From Nitrospirales bacterium (lineage in GTDB: Bacteria; Nitrospirota; Nitrospiria; Nitrospirales; UBA8639), in assembly GCA_029261295.1 (NCBI GenBank), contig JAJDBP010000006.1, positions 62,001 to 126,000 of the forward strand: a DNA stretch of 64,000 nucleotides, in the 5' to 3' direction. The notes below the pieces were generated by a model, which saw only the letters and a program-made list of their open reading frames with translations, was not told where the DNA came from and did not search any database. Positions 1-8,968 of the stretch are shown here, in pieces. Each line of letters opens with the position of its first letter. The stretch's first letter is position 1. Made by a program: the position numbers and the translations under genes.

Positions 1-22
1 CACATCGGGATCTTTTTTATTT

Positions 23-241
23 TCATGCTCTTACTTCCTGAGACTGGATTAATTCGATGTCCCAATTGTCTTTCCGATTTTGCTCCACGAGTGCTTCGAT
101 GGAGTCTTTAAAAATTCGTAAGCTACCTTTTCCAATTTTTGTGGCTTTCAGACGGTCCTCTTCTACCCAACGGTAGATAGTCCAGCGGCTCACGTTTAAT
201 GCTTTTGCGGCTTCACCGACTCGTAGTAGTTCAAGATCCAT
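23..241 (-). CDS. Excisionase-family (MerR/Xis-like) helix-turn-helix DNA-binding protein
   Basis: A 72-residue protein made almost entirely of one winged helix-turn-helix. The VGEAAKALNVSRWTIYRWVEE stretch begins near residue 8 and is followed by the basic wing KATKIGKGSLRIFK, the usual layout of excisionase-type DNA-binding domains (HTH_17 kind). Such proteins bind DNA as small regulators or recombination directionality factors; no integrase is visible in this window, so a regulator is as likely. The ATG at 241 has a very good Shine-Dalgarno (AGGAGG, 7 nt spacing). A short inverted repeat lies just upstream of that site. The neighbour on the left is outside the window, and the gene is over 200 bp from the TonB operon to its right, so linkage to that operon is doubtful. 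Confidence 0.8.
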   Translation of the reverse strand: MDLELLRVGEAAKALNVSRWTIYRWVEEDRLKATKIGKGSLRIFKDSIEALVEQNRKDNWDIELIQSQEVRA

Positions 242-256
242 TAAATGTCCTCCTAG

Positions 257-271
257 AAAGCCTAGGGCTTT
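257..271 (-). promoter_or_regulatory. Short inverted repeat just upstream of the HTH gene
   Basis: The arms AAAGCC/GGCTTT (3-nt centre) form a perfect 6-bp inverted repeat immediately before the AGGAGG ribosome site of the HTH gene. It could be a leader hairpin or an autoregulatory operator for the neighbouring HTH protein. There is no T-run on the gene's strand, so it is not an intrinsic terminator. Function is inferred from position only. Confidence 0.25.
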
Positions 272-457
272 TCATGCTTATGCCCCAAAGCCTTTCAAGT
301 TTTGGAAAATATGTTCTCATCATTCCTGAAACGACATGAGATTGATTCAGGAAGTCGAATATTCCTAGATCCAGATGCACCAAGCATGAAAAAGTTCCTG
401 CTCTCCTCGCATCTGTACAGTACTTAGCGTAAATGAAAATTTGAAATAGACCGGATT

Positions 458-784
458 TTAGACCAATGGAGGCCCACGAGGAGAGGCAAAGGAGAAGGGA
501 CGAAAAAGGAAAGGAAAAGCAAAGGGGGACAACATCCAAAAAAGGATAAGTGCAAAAAATGAAGACAGGTTTTCTATTGGTGTGGTCGAAGTGGCGATTT
601 GTCCGACATGGCAGGCCCATGCACAGAGGATGGAAGTGGATGATTCATGCCCCTGATGGTGTTCAGGGTTGGGATTAATGGTTGCAGAAGCACAAAAGGT
701 TCCCAGGCCTAAAAGAGTGAGGTGAATGCCGAGGAGGGCCGCCACGAAAATAGTGGTGAATGGAATTCCAGTGGTTCTCTTCAT
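458..784 (-). CDS. Small secreted His-rich CAWxC-motif protein (paralogue A), unknown function
   Basis: I do not recognise a named family with certainty. From the ATG at 784 the protein (about 108 residues) starts with a basic N-terminus and one hydrophobic segment of about 25 residues (signal peptide or anchor). Next come EHHQGHE, ILCAWACHVGQ, a second hydrophobic stretch and a C-terminal SPRGPP tail. The same order (hydrophobic start, His cluster, CAWxC, RxPP end) is seen in the protein at 4728-5018, so the two are paralogues that bracket the TonB/ExbBD genes. His plus CxxxC-type residues suggest metal binding or redox, and the layout recalls small DUF2946-like proteins found near TonB-dependent metal receptors. 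That link is inference. An in-frame ATG at 829 would add 15 residues, but neither start has a strong ribosome site. Confidence 0.6.
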   Translation of the reverse strand: MKRTTGIPFTTIFVAALLGIHLTLLGLGTFCASATINPNPEHHQGHESSTSILCAWACHVGQIATSTTPIENLSSFFALILFWMLSPFAFPFLFRPFSFASPRGPPLV

Positions 785-847
785 GGCCCACAGAGAAAAT
801 TTCCGGTTGAAATGTTTATGGAAAACCATGGGATCTCGTATCCGTGT

Positions 848-1258
848 TTATTCTGTCGATGATGGTTGTGTCGCAATGCCCATACTTGTGATTCCACTGA
901 GTCGAATAAGATCCATGACTTTTATCACTCGACCATGGGGGACATGTTCGTCGGCATTAATAAGTAAAGAAGGATCTGAAGAAGTTTGTCGAAGGTCGGT
1001 GAGTCGTCTTTTGAGATCCTCAAGCGTGATAATCTCTTTGTTGTAATAGAGTGTACCTTCACGAGTGAGCGTGAGTGAGACGTTTTCAGTTTTGGTGTCT
1101 GTTGAAGATTCTGCTGTGGGTAATGAGACCGGCATGCCTTGTTGGATCGTCATAGACAACGTGGCGATCATGAAAAACACCAATAAAAAGAACATGGTGT
1201 CAATCATAGGGATGATTTCAATGCGAGCTTTCTTTTTGGCTGCGGCTGGGAGTCTCAT
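848..1258 (-). CDS. exbD: Biopolymer transport protein ExbD/TolR
   Basis: A 136-residue ExbD/TolR family protein: short cytoplasmic basic N-terminus, a single transmembrane helix and a periplasmic domain. The helix carries the conserved proton-path aspartate (IPMIDTMFFLLVFF, Asp20). With ExbB it forms the proton-driven stator that energises TonB. The start overlaps the end of exbB by 4 bp (ATGA), which implies translational coupling. In this operon context, next to two TonB-type proteins, ExbD is more likely than TolR. The downstream neighbour is one of the CAWxC proteins. Confidence 0.92.
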   Translation of the reverse strand: MRLPAAAKKKARIEIIPMIDTMFFLLVFFMIATLSMTIQQGMPVSLPTAESSTDTKTENVSLTLTREGTLYYNKEIITLEDLKRRLTDLRQTSSDPSLLINADEHVPHGRVIKVMDLIRLSGITSMGIATQPSSTE

Positions 1259-1866
1259 GACTTTATCGAATTCACAAGGCCTTGGAGTGCCGCTTCAGCT
1301 TTTGTCGCATAATGTTCAATTTTCTCAGTCTCTTGTTCCATACGAGCGATGAAAAAGTTATATGGGATTAAGGTTGTCACTGCGACGAAAATCCCGGCAG
1401 CCGTGCAGATGAGGGCTTCTGCCACTCCACCAGTCACTGCGTGAGGGTTTCCCAAGCCAGATTCGGACATAATGCCAAAGGAATCTACCATTCCGATTAT
1501 GGTCCCCAATAGTCCTAAGAGTGGCCCGAGAGTAATCACGGTATCCAAGGCGGGCAGGCCGCGTTTCATTTTTGTGAGTTCTGCAATGGCAGTCGCTTCC
1601 ATGGCTTTAGATGGGTACTGCGCACGCTGAAGCACTCCGGTCGAGATGACACGAAGTACTGGACTGGGATGTTGCTCAGCCACGGCCAGAGCATCGGCCA
1701 TTTTCTCTTGTTCGATAAGGGAGAGCATTTTGGGTGCCAAGCGGCTCGCACTGAATTTTTTGAAATAGATAAAGCGTTCAATGCTGATGGTGAAGGCGAA
1801 AACAGAGCAGGCAATAATCGGAATCATCATCCACCCGCCGCTCATCAGTATATTCATGAATCCCAT
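1255..1866 (-). CDS. exbB: MotA/TolQ/ExbB proton channel protein
   Basis: A 203-residue protein of the MotA/TolQ/ExbB family. It has an N-terminal transmembrane helix (about residues 10-30), a cytoplasmic region, and the conserved two-helix block from about residue 105 (LDTVITLGPLLGLLGTIIGM, then the GGVAEALICTAAGIFVAV segment) that lines the proton path. It acts in the inner membrane as the pentameric channel around ExbD. It is followed by exbD with a 4-bp overlap and preceded by tonB (30 bp gap). The length is short for Proteobacterial ExbB (about 240) but normal for the compact form found in many phyla. Confidence 0.92.
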   Translation of the reverse strand: MGFMNILMSGGWMMIPIIACSVFAFTISIERFIYFKKFSASRLAPKMLSLIEQEKMADALAVAEQHPSPVLRVISTGVLQRAQYPSKAMEATAIAELTKMKRGLPALDTVITLGPLLGLLGTIIGMVDSFGIMSESGLGNPHAVTGGVAEALICTAAGIFVAVTTLIPYNFFIARMEQETEKIEHYATKAEAALQGLVNSIKS

Positions 1867-1896
1867 TCCGGTGTCTTTCTCTCAATCGTGTAATCG

Positions 1897-2787
1897 TTAG
1901 CTATTCAAATCAAATTTTATCGGAATATCAACCCATTTTGAGATGGGAATATTTCCGTCTTTGGCGGGTTGAAATGTCCAACGTTGCACAGCGTCTTGTG
2001 CCGCTTGATCTAAAGTGGGATGTCCGCAACTTTTTCGAAGAGTGACCTTGTTGGGTCTGCCATTCGTGCTGATGAGTGTACGAACAATGACGGTACCTTC
2101 CCATCCCGACTCTCTCGCGACTCTTGGGTAGGCGGGTTTGGATGATGAGATGATCGTTGGGCGACTCAATGTTGATCCTGTCTGGGCAGGTGGAGAGGCA
2201 GTGAGTGCCCGGGACATCCTTAATGTCGGGGGTGCAGGTAGTGATCGAGCGGCGACGCGTTCTTTTGTCATCGCTGGCAATCGTGGTGCGATACGGCTTT
2301 GGGAATAGATTCGAGTCTTCCTCGTTGGTAAAGAATGTGTTGTCTGTTGGGTGTGTGTCGGTACACGCATTTTCATCATAGCTCTGACGTTGAGTGCCTT
2401 TGAGGCCCGAGTATCTTGTAAAACCGGCTTTGCAGATGGTGGTGTTAACGGAGCCGGCTTCATGGGCGGTGATGGGGTCAGGGAGGCTTGCAACGGTGGT
2501 GTTGGCGGTTGTGGCCGAAGAGGGCGATTCAATGGAAGAGGTGGAGGAGGTGTTGCCCTCATAGCCGTACGTGGTTGTAGGGGAGGTGTTGCCGTTTCCG
2601 GTGTCGGAGTGGGTTGTGGTGCTGGTAATAAATTTACCTGAACAGTTGGAGGCTCCTCTTTTACCGTCGTGGCCGGTGGCATATAAGCCAAACCGGCCAT
2701 GAGTACCCCATGTAACAGAAGGCTGCCCATGGCGCTCAGAACAAAGATTTGCGAGTCTGAATCTTGTTCAGGAAATAGTGATGTCAT
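1897..2787 (-). CDS. tonB: Energy transducer TonB
   Basis: A 296-residue canonical TonB: an N-terminal membrane anchor (about residues 15-37), a long Pro/Thr-rich periplasmic spacer (about 40-120), a basic linker, and a C-terminal TonB domain (about 215-296) with the YPRVARESGWEGTVIVR and WTFQPAKDG signatures. It transmits the proton motive force from ExbBD to outer-membrane TonB-dependent receptors. Its ATG overlaps the stop of the upstream TPR gene (ATGA), and exbB follows. No TonB-dependent receptor gene is in this window, so the substrate cannot be read from the neighbours. Confidence 0.92.
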   Translation of the reverse strand: MTSLFPEQDSDSQIFVLSAMGSLLLHGVLMAGLAYMPPATTVKEEPPTVQVNLLPAPQPTPTPETATPPLQPRTAMRATPPPPLPLNRPLRPQPPTPPLQASLTPSPPMKPAPLTPPSAKPVLQDTRASKALNVRAMMKMRVPTHTQQTTHSLPTRKTRIYSQSRIAPRLPAMTKERVAARSLPAPPTLRMSRALTASPPAQTGSTLSRPTIISSSKPAYPRVARESGWEGTVIVRTLISTNGRPNKVTLRKSCGHPTLDQAAQDAVQRWTFQPAKDGNIPISKWVDIPIKFDLNS

Positions 2788-3830
2788 GATCCTACACGTT
2801 TGAGCAATTGAGTAATTCGTTCATCTTGTCCGCCAAGTTTCACATATTCTTGATAATATTCCAGAGCTTTTTTCGGAGCATTATGATGGAATTCATAGAG
2901 GAGGCCCAGGTTGTAATGGGCTTCGGATAATTGGGGATTGAGAGTCAATGCGGATTTGTAGTGTTCTTCCGCCTGTTTCAATTGGGAGAGGGCTGTGTAG
3001 ACGACTCCTAAGTTAATATGGGCTTCGGGATTGGCCTGATCAAGCCGAAGAACATTTTCAAACGCGTCAGCAGCTTTTTGGTATTGCTCTTGTTGCTGAT
3101 ACAAGATGCCCAAATTGAAATACGGGTCAACCAGTTTTTGTTGAAGTTTCACGACCCGTTGATAAGCGGTGATGGCTTTTGCGGTCTGATTGTTTTGTTG
3201 GGCTAATGAGCCTGCCATTAACCACCCATTGATATGATTCGGGTCCTGAGCGGTCAGTTGTTCGACATAGGGTTGGGCCTTCTCAGGTTTCCCTTGTTGA
3301 AGGAACCAATAGGCCAGGCCGTAGAGTGAATCGGCATGAGAAGGGGCTAATGCTAAAACCTTCTGATGTGCTGCAATGGCTTTTGAGGACTGTTGCTGCT
3401 GATCGGATAACGCTGCAAGGGCGAGCCAAGTTTCCAAATATGTTGGATAGAGGGTCGCGGCTTGGCGAAAGGCTTTCTCAGCTTGCTCAAGCTGCCCCTG
3501 ATCTTGAAAGGTATATCCTAAGTCGACAAACGCTTGTGCAAACGCGGGATAGGCTTTGACCGATTCTTGAAAAGATGTAATAGCTTTTTGGGGTTGGTCG
3601 AGTTGCACCCAGATGAGACCAAGCAAGTGATGGGCTTCAGCATAATGTGGATAGAGATGAATCGCTCGTTCTAATGGGGCTTTAGCAGATGCCCATTGTT
3701 TTTCTTGGTAGGCGTGATAGCCCTGTGCTAGGAGATCCTGAGCTTCGCCTGCATAACTAGGAGGCATGAAATTGAAGGCTAAAGTTAGGGAAATGATGAA
3801 GAAGAAGGAAGTTTTTGGTAGAACGATCAT
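2784..3830 (-). CDS. Secreted tetratricopeptide-repeat protein
   Basis: A 348-residue protein with an N-terminal signal peptide (residues 1-27, ending near PPSYAG) followed by about nine tandem TPR units filling the rest. Recurrent A-x-x-x-Y/F-x-x-A-x-x-L-x-P patterns include YPHYAEAHHLLGLIW and NPEAHINLGVVY. TPR solenoids are scaffolds for protein-protein contact, and this one should sit in the periplasm or outer envelope. It lies between two TonB-type genes and is translationally coupled to the downstream tonB, so a structural or assembly role in that machinery is a reasonable inference. The last repeat resembles those of other TPR lipoproteins, but no lipobox is clear. Confidence 0.82.
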   Translation of the reverse strand: MIVLPKTSFFFIISLTLAFNFMPPSYAGEAQDLLAQGYHAYQEKQWASAKAPLERAIHLYPHYAEAHHLLGLIWVQLDQPQKAITSFQESVKAYPAFAQAFVDLGYTFQDQGQLEQAEKAFRQAATLYPTYLETWLALAALSDQQQQSSKAIAAHQKVLALAPSHADSLYGLAYWFLQQGKPEKAQPYVEQLTAQDPNHINGWLMAGSLAQQNNQTAKAITAYQRVVKLQQKLVDPYFNLGILYQQQEQYQKAADAFENVLRLDQANPEAHINLGVVYTALSQLKQAEEHYKSALTLNPQLSEAHYNLGLLYEFHHNAPKKALEYYQEYVKLGGQDERITQLLKRVGS

Positions 3831-3865
3831 TGGATTAGCCTTTTTTTCGTCGGTCTGAAATCACG

Positions 3866-4471
3866 TCACTGGACCAAATCAAATTGAATGGGAATGTTGA
3901 CCGTGGAGGACACCGGGAACCCCCCATTTTTTGCCGGCCTAAAGGTCCATTGTTTCGCGGCCTTAATGGCGTTGTCATCTAAAAGCTGATACCCCGAACT
4001 TTCAAGAATAGTAGCAGATGCCACAGTCCCAGTAGGCAAAACTTTCAACTGAACGCTAGTTCGACCATGCCACCCTTGTTCCCGAGCTCGCCGAGGGTAC
4101 AAGGGGCGATCAGTTTTTAAAGGCCTTACCGGAGAATGAAGATGGGTCGTTTTTGCCGTTTGATCCACAAGGGTCCGTGCTTGAAAAGGCATGGCTTTTA
4201 CCAGATTCAGTACTTGCCCAACTTTAAAATGAGTCAGCTGCAAGGGAATCGGTGGTGGAAAAGATGGATGGGAGAAATTCATGTTACGAGGTGTTTGTTC
4301 AACTTTGGCCCCGGTAATTTCAATCACATCTAACGTTTCTATCTCTTCGATATCTGGCTCCATACTGTGAGCGCAGACTACAGGTAAAAGTCCTATGATA
4401 ACTATAATCCCAAAGCTAAACAGGTGAGATGTAGCCAATTGGGAACGTCTTGAAATTTTCATTCTGAGCAT
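3866..4471 (-). CDS. Secreted protein with TonB C-terminal domain and a TonB-box-like N-terminus
   Basis: From the ATG at 4471 (a further ATG lies at 4462) the protein has about 201 residues. Residues 16-34 form a hydrophobic signal segment ending in VVCAHS. Residues 44-54 (IETLDVIEITG) look like the TonB box of outer-membrane receptors. The C-terminal 80 residues form a TonB domain (YPRRAREQGWHGRTSVQ; WTFRPAKNG) clearly similar to the end of the TonB at 1897-2787. It lacks the long Pro-rich spacer of a true TonB. It may be a periplasmic adaptor or a shortened transducer. An upstream in-frame extension to 4618 exists, but it adds residues with no family signature. It is first or second gene of the TonB operon, 35 bp before the TPR gene. 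Confidence 0.75.
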   Translation of the reverse strand: MLRMKISRRSQLATSHLFSFGIIVIIGLLPVVCAHSMEPDIEEIETLDVIEITGAKVEQTPRNMNFSHPSFPPPIPLQLTHFKVGQVLNLVKAMPFQARTLVDQTAKTTHLHSPVRPLKTDRPLYPRRAREQGWHGRTSVQLKVLPTGTVASATILESSGYQLLDDNAIKAAKQWTFRPAKNGGFPVSSTVNIPIQFDLVQ

Positions 4472-4727
4472 GAAACGCCTATCTTTCAGTATTTTGTCGG
4501 GAATGTATGTGTTCTTTCCTGGAAATATTAATAAATTCTTAACCTTGAGCGCAGGAATTCTACAGGCGAAATCAAGAGCTTCAAGGAAATGGGTCTTTCC
4601 TGTAAGAGCCAAAAACATAGCCGAAGCTTCAAACGGGCTACTCTGACCTTGGGTATTTTCGTTTCCTTTTCAAACGCTAATCCTAGGTTGGAGCTCAAGC
4701 CCGAGTGGGACCCGGATCTGGAAAAAA

Positions 4728-5018
4728 TTAGCGCGGAGGAGCTCGGGTTGGTAGAAAAGGGGGAAGAGAAGAAGAGCTTGTGGAAATTGGCTGAATTTCG
4801 AGGATTTCTAATTGAGAAATATTGGGAGAAAAGATTTGAGAGTCTGTAGATATGGTTTGCGCAGCTGTGCACATCCAGGCACAAATGCCAGTGGTGTGTG
4901 TGCCTGCGGAATGGTGGTGGTGATCGATCGAATGGGAGGCCATGCTGAGTGGAACCAAAGTCATCATGACCACCACGGCAGTCAATAGAATACTAGTAAT
5001 GAGCTGTTTGATTCGCAT
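4728..5018 (-). CDS. Small secreted His-rich CAWxC-motif protein (paralogue B), unknown function
   Basis: From the ATG at 5018 the protein has about 96 residues: a hydrophobic signal segment (about residues 6-27, ending PLSMASHS), then IDHHHHSAGTHTTGICAWMC, then a Ser/Pro-rich tail ending in PTRAPPR. The His cluster, CAWxC motif and RxPP tail match the order seen in the protein at 458-784, so I treat it as a real gene despite its small size and the lack of a strong ribosome site. It is the most upstream gene of the minus-strand TonB operon. A possible role is periplasmic metal binding linked to TonB-dependent uptake. The ATG at 5075 is an alternative start. The 255 bp between it and the next gene show nothing I recognise. 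Confidence 0.6.
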   Translation of the reverse strand: MRIKQLITSILLTAVVVMMTLVPLSMASHSIDHHHHSAGTHTTGICAWMCTAAQTISTDSQIFSPNISQLEILEIQPISTSSSSLPPFLPTRAPPR

Positions 5019-5187
5019 TGAGTGGCCGATCAAATGAAATTCGAGAGGCTCAAGGAATTCCTTAGGAAAATTCATGAAAATCGTATGAAACTCAGGAATA
5101 TCCTGTCAAGGCACGAATCTAAAGAATGGGCATGGCTCTAAAGGAAGAAATTGCCATGATTCCCTCATATAAAGAGAGAGGTTCGTG

Positions 5188-5215
5188 TTGATTCCCATCG
5201 ATTTTTCGGTATACT
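5188..5215 (+). promoter_or_regulatory. Candidate sigma-70-type promoter of secA
   Basis: TTGATT (5188-5193) and TATACT (5210-5215) are separated by 16 bp, close to the housekeeping consensus. Transcription would begin near 5222, leaving a 5' leader of about 90 nt before the secA ATG at 5314. Prediction from sequence only. Confidence 0.45.
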
Positions 5216-5313
5216 AAGGACAGTCAAGAGAGCAGAAGGCTTTCCAGCCAACAATCCCTATCTCTTATTGCGTCGTTCCACATCCATTTTCTTTTGCAAG
5301 GTAATCTAGGCTT

Positions 5314-8028
5314 ATGTTTGTACGTCTTCTGAATGTCCTATTTGGTAGTAACAATGATCGAGAGCTGAAACGGCTCAAGCCTCAAATTGATAAAGCCAAT
5401 GGTTTTGAGGCCTCGCTCCAGCCATTGGACGATCAAGGGTTAGCGGACAAGTCGGAAGACTTCAAAAAGCGGTTGGAAGCTGGAGATACGCTGGATGACA
5501 TTCTCCCAGAAGCTTTTGCGGTTTGTCGGGAAATGTCCAAAAGAAAATTGGGGATGCGGCACTTTGATGTTCAATTTCTTGGGGGCATAGTTCTACACCA
5601 GGGTCGTATTGCGGAAATGCGGACGGGTGAAGGGAAAACCCTGGTCGCGACGCTCCCAATATATTTGAATGCGCTGGAAGGCAAGGGTGCGCATTTGGTC
5701 ACGGTCAATGATTATTTGGCCAAGCGTGATGCCCAATGGATGGGGCCCCTCTACCATGGTTTAGGCTTGTCGGTGGGCATTATTCAACATGAAGCTTCCT
5801 TTCTCTTTGATCCCACCTATGATGCTCCCGATAAACGATTGCAATTTCTCAGTCCCTGTTCCCGTCAAGAAGCCTATGGCGCAGATATCACCTATGGCAC
5901 CAATAATGAATTTGGTTTTGATTATTTGCGAGATAATTTAGTGGTGACCGATGCTGAACAAGGGGTTCAGCGAGAACCTAATTATGCCATTGTTGATGAA
6001 GTCGACAGTATCCTGATCGATGAAGCACGGACCCCCCTGATAATTTCTGGTCCGACCGAACAGAGCACTGATCTCTATTATCAAATCGATCACATTATTC
6101 CTAAGTTAAAACGGGAAGAAGATTTCACGATCGAAGAAAAAACCAAAACGGTGTCGTTGACGGATGACGGTAACGTCAAGGTTGAAAAGTTACTTGGGGT
6201 AGATAATCTCTATGACTTGAAACATCTGAACTTGGTGCATCATGTGGTGAAGGCACTGCAGGCTCATACCTTGTATAAACGAGATGTTGAATATGTGGTG
6301 AAGGATGGGGAAGTGGTCATTGTCGATGAGTTCACCGGACGCATGATGCCTGGTCGACGTTGGAGTGATGGGCTCCATCAAGCGGTTGAAGCGAAAGAAG
6401 GGGTGAAGATCGCCAACGAAAATCAAACCTTGGCCTCCGTGACATTTCAAAATTACTTTCGCATGTATAACAAGCTGGGCGGCATGACTGGGACGGCCGA
6501 TACCGAAGCCTCCGAGTTCGCCAAAATTTACAATTTGGAAGTGAACGTGATTCCGACGAATCGGTCGATGATTCGGATGGATCATCCCGATGTCGTTTAT
6601 CGCACGGAAAAAGAAAAGTTTGAGGCTATAGCGGATGATATAAAAGAACATTATGAAAATGGCCAACCCTCACTCATAGGTACCATTTCTATCGAAAAAT
6701 CCGAACGTCTCTCAGCCTTGTTGAAGCAACGAGGCGTCAAACACAACGTTTTAAATGCGAAGTTTCACGAGAAGGAAGCCGAAATTATTGCGCAAGCTGG
6801 GCAGAAGGGCGCGGTCACCATTGCGACGAATATGGCTGGTCGGGGTACTGATATTCTCTTAGGCGGGAGTTTCGAAGCGCTCTTTAAACAACAATTCATC
6901 TATAAAGGTGAAGAGTTGAGTGAAGAGGATCTCGCCAAAGAGTTTGAAAAATTGAAGTCTTCATGTGAGGCCAATAAAGAAGAAGTCTTGGCAGCCGGTG
7001 GGTTGCATATTGTCGGGACGGAACGCCACGAAAGTCGCCGTATTGATAACCAATTGCGAGGGAGAGCGGGTCGACAAGGTGACCCTGGGTCTTCGCGATT
7101 TTTCCTGTCGTTAGAAGATGATCTTCTGCGAATTTTTGCTTCGGAGCGTGTTTCCAATCTCATGCTGAAATTAGGCATGGAAGAGGGCGTGCCTATTGAA
7201 CATCGTATGGTCACCAAGTCGATTGAAAATGCTCAAAAGAAAGTCGAAGGGCATAATTTTGAAATTCGCAAACATCTTCTTGAATATGACGATGTGATGA
7301 ATAAACAACGGGAAGTCATTTACAAGCATCGACAAAATGTTTTGAGAGCGACGGATGTGCGTGAAGAAGTTTTGGACATGCTGGATGGAATTGGGGGTGG
7401 TCTGGTAGAGACCTACTGTCCGGAAGAGCAATACTCTGAGGAGTGGGATTTTGCAGGATTGGTCGAATCGGTTCACGGCCAATTTGGGATTGAAAGCTTT
7501 AACGTTGATGAACTCAAAGATTTAGGCCGTGATGCACTGAAAGAAGATATCCCAGAGAAATTAAAGCAGGCCTATCGGGATAAAGTAACAAATTTGATTG
7601 AAGAGCATGGAGCAGGGGAAGACCTGATTCATTATATCGAACGGACCATTCTCTTACAGATGATTGATCAGCAATGGAAGGATCATTTGTGGGGAATGGA
7701 TCAAATGAAAGATGGGATTGGTCTTCGTGGATATGGCCAAAAAGATCCTTTGGCCGAATATAAACGAGAAGGCTACGACATGTTTGCCGGGATGATGGAT
7801 CGCATCAAAGGCGACACTCTGGAACGGCTGTTCAAGTTTCAATTAGTACGAGGCGAACGCCCTGATGAGGCTGAAGTGGAAGCCCCACGCCCTCAACAAA
7901 TGAGCCTCAACCGCGGAGAAGCTGCAGCCCCTAAGCAACCTGTCCACCGTACCGAAGAAAAAGTCGGTCGCAACGATCCCTGTCCCTGTGGCAGTGGAAA
8001 AAAATACAAAAAATGCCATGGGGCATAA
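5314..8028 (+). CDS. secA: Protein translocase subunit SecA
   Basis: A 904-residue SecA, the ATPase motor that pushes preproteins through SecYEG. Visible landmarks are Walker A in [14 protein letters not shown], the DEAD-box region [16 protein letters not shown], the peptide cross-linking domain after it, helicase motif VI ([18 protein letters not shown]), the helical scaffold region, and a C-terminal zinc-binding SEC-C motif ([18 protein letters not shown]). The length is normal. The ATG at 5314 is preceded by AAGG at a suitable distance and by a good promoter. It is flanked by intergenic spacers on both sides, so it is probably monocistronic. Nothing unusual is seen. Confidence 0.98.
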   Translation: MFVRLLNVLFGSNNDRELKRLKPQIDKANGFEASLQPLDDQGLADKSEDFKKRLEAGDTLDDILPEAFAVCREMSKRKLGMRHFDVQFLGGIVLHQGRIAEMRTGEGKTLVATLPIYLNALEGKGAHLVTVNDYLAKRDAQWMGPLYHGLGLSVGIIQHEASFLFDPTYDAPDKRLQFLSPCSRQEAYGADITYGTNNEFGFDYLRDNLVVTDAEQGVQREPNYAIVDEVDSILIDEARTPLIISGPTEQSTDLYYQIDHIIPKLKREEDFTIEEKTKTVSLTDDGNVKVEKLLGVDNLYDLKHLNLVHHVVKALQAHTLYKRDVEYVVKDGEVVIVDEFTGRMMPGRRWSDGLHQAVEAKEGVKIANENQTLASVTFQNYFRMYNKLGGMTGTADTEASEFAKIYNLEVNVIPTNRSMIRMDHPDVVYRTEKEKFEAIADDIKEHYENGQPSLIGTISIEKSERLSALLKQRGVKHNVLNAKFHEKEAEIIAQAGQKGAVTIATNMAGRGTDILLGGSFEALFKQQFIYKGEELSEEDLAKEFEKLKSSCEANKEEVLAAGGLHIVGTERHESRRIDNQLRGRAGRQGDPGSSRFFLSLEDDLLRIFASERVSNLMLKLGMEEGVPIEHRMVTKSIENAQKKVEGHNFEIRKHLLEYDDVMNKQREVIYKHRQNVLRATDVREEVLDMLDGIGGGLVETYCPEEQYSEEWDFAGLVESVHGQFGIESFNVDELKDLGRDALKEDIPEKLKQAYRDKVTNLIEEHGAGEDLIHYIERTILLQMIDQQWKDHLWGMDQMKDGIGLRGYGQKDPLAEYKREGYDMFAGMMDRIKGDTLERLFKFQLVRGERPDEAEVEAPRPQQMSLNRGEAAAPKQPVHRTEEKVGRNDPCPCGSGKKYKKCHGA

Positions 8029-8287
8029 CTGCTATCTTTCCCTCTGAAGCTTCCATTCTTTACAGTTCATTTTTAGCTGGGGATCGACCAAGCTCAATTC
8101 ACAATGAGTATGCTTGCAAGATCTGACAGCAAACCTACTCCAATTCCTATAGCACTTCGAAAAAAAATAAACCATCTGAAACTTGTGGTCCATAACAACA
8201 GACTTGACCCCTAATTTGGTAAATAGGGAGATGCCACTCCAAAGCATCGAATTTATCCCTGGCCCTAATTGAAAATTATTAAGTGAA

Positions 8288-8506
8288 ATGATTGTGAAAA
8301 AATTAATAGCCTACACAGCAAAAATGCCAAGATTACGGCTAGAGATTGAAGAAGACATAAATGTTGGTTTTTATTTCATGGTTTATCCCGAGGTTGGGAA
8401 GGAGTCCCTAGCAGACTACCTTCAGGACTCATTGCAAAGTGTATTTGAATATGCCAAAGAAAAGTATGGGATACCTCCCGAGGATTGGACAAGTGAGCTA
8501 GATTAG
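8288..8506 (+). CDS. Small conserved-looking protein of unknown function
   Basis: A 72-residue acidic protein with no signal peptide or membrane segment. The compact pattern (LRLEIEEDINVGFYF, then DYLQDSLQSVFEYAKEKYGIPPEDW) looks like a folded alpha/beta miniprotein rather than a chance frame, but I do not recognise the family. The ribosome site is weak. The 259 bp between secA and this gene hold no feature I can support. Confidence 0.5.
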   Translation: MIVKKLIAYTAKMPRLRLEIEEDINVGFYFMVYPEVGKESLADYLQDSLQSVFEYAKEKYGIPPEDWTSELD

Positions 8507-8614
8507 TGGGTGAACAAATAAAAAGGGGCCAAGTCTGTTATTGCGAGTTTTGAATAAGATGGCAGAAATCTAATGATGAGAGTTTTATTCTCGGATGGCT
8601 GATAAGGGTTAGGT

Positions 8615-8950
8615 TTAGTTCTCTTGTGTGGTGGAGACGTCAGAGATCACGGTGTTGGCTTCCAATATTTTAAGGACATCAAAGACTGACCCTGGAGCGG
8701 AAATGAGGGAAAACCCAATCTGGGCTTCGGTGAGTTTCTGCTTGGTTTGCATCACGATTCCAAGCACGGCGCAGTCGATAAAAGAGGTCTGAGAGAGGTC
8801 TAGGATAATATGGTGGATGTCTTCAGTTTGTGATTGGTCAAGAGCTAGCTGGATATCCTTTCGAACCATAAAGTCTAATGACCCAGATAGGATGAGGGTT
8901 ATCTCTCCAGGGTTCGTGTGTTTTTTTATGCATTTCAAGGTTTCGGACAT
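8615..8950 (-). CDS. STAS-domain protein (anti-sigma factor antagonist type)
   Basis: From the ATG at 8950 the protein has about 111 residues and consists of one STAS domain. It has the EITLILSGSLDF strand, the central HHIILDLSQTSFIDCAVLGIV motif (with the Ser/Cys region where SpoIIAA-type proteins are phosphorylated) and a C-terminal helix. Such proteins act in partner-switching with anti-sigma kinases or in vesicle/lipid transport complexes. No kinase or phosphatase partner lies alongside. In-frame ATGs at 8989 and 9016 exist, but the sequence between them is occupied by a terminator hairpin, so 8950 is preferred. The ribosome site AGAGGA sits unusually close to this ATG. Confidence 0.78.
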   Translation of the reverse strand: MSETLKCIKKHTNPGEITLILSGSLDFMVRKDIQLALDQSQTEDIHHIILDLSQTSFIDCAVLGIVMQTKQKLTEAQIGFSLISAPGSVFDVLKILEANTVISDVSTTQEN

Positions 8951-8968
8951 TCCTCTTGGGCTCCAGGC

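Noticed and set aside
231-620. Minus-strand frame of 129 codons overlapping the HTH gene and the CAWxC gene
   Set aside because: No domain, no ribosome site, and it overlaps two better-supported genes in other frames.
2351-2641. Gly-rich plus-strand frame opposite tonB
   Set aside because: It is the complement of the Pro-rich TonB spacer; the composition explains the open frame.
4472-4618. Upstream extension of the TonB-domain protein
   Set aside because: It would place 49 hydrophilic, non-signal residues ahead of a clear signal segment; ATGs at 4471/4462 fit better.
4528-4884. Overlapping frames on both strands between the TonB-domain gene and paralogue B
   Set aside because: No motifs or homology to the paralogue pattern; they conflict with the better-supported CAWxC frame.
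8032-8247. Small minus-strand frame after secA
   Set aside because: No ribosome site and no protein-like pattern.
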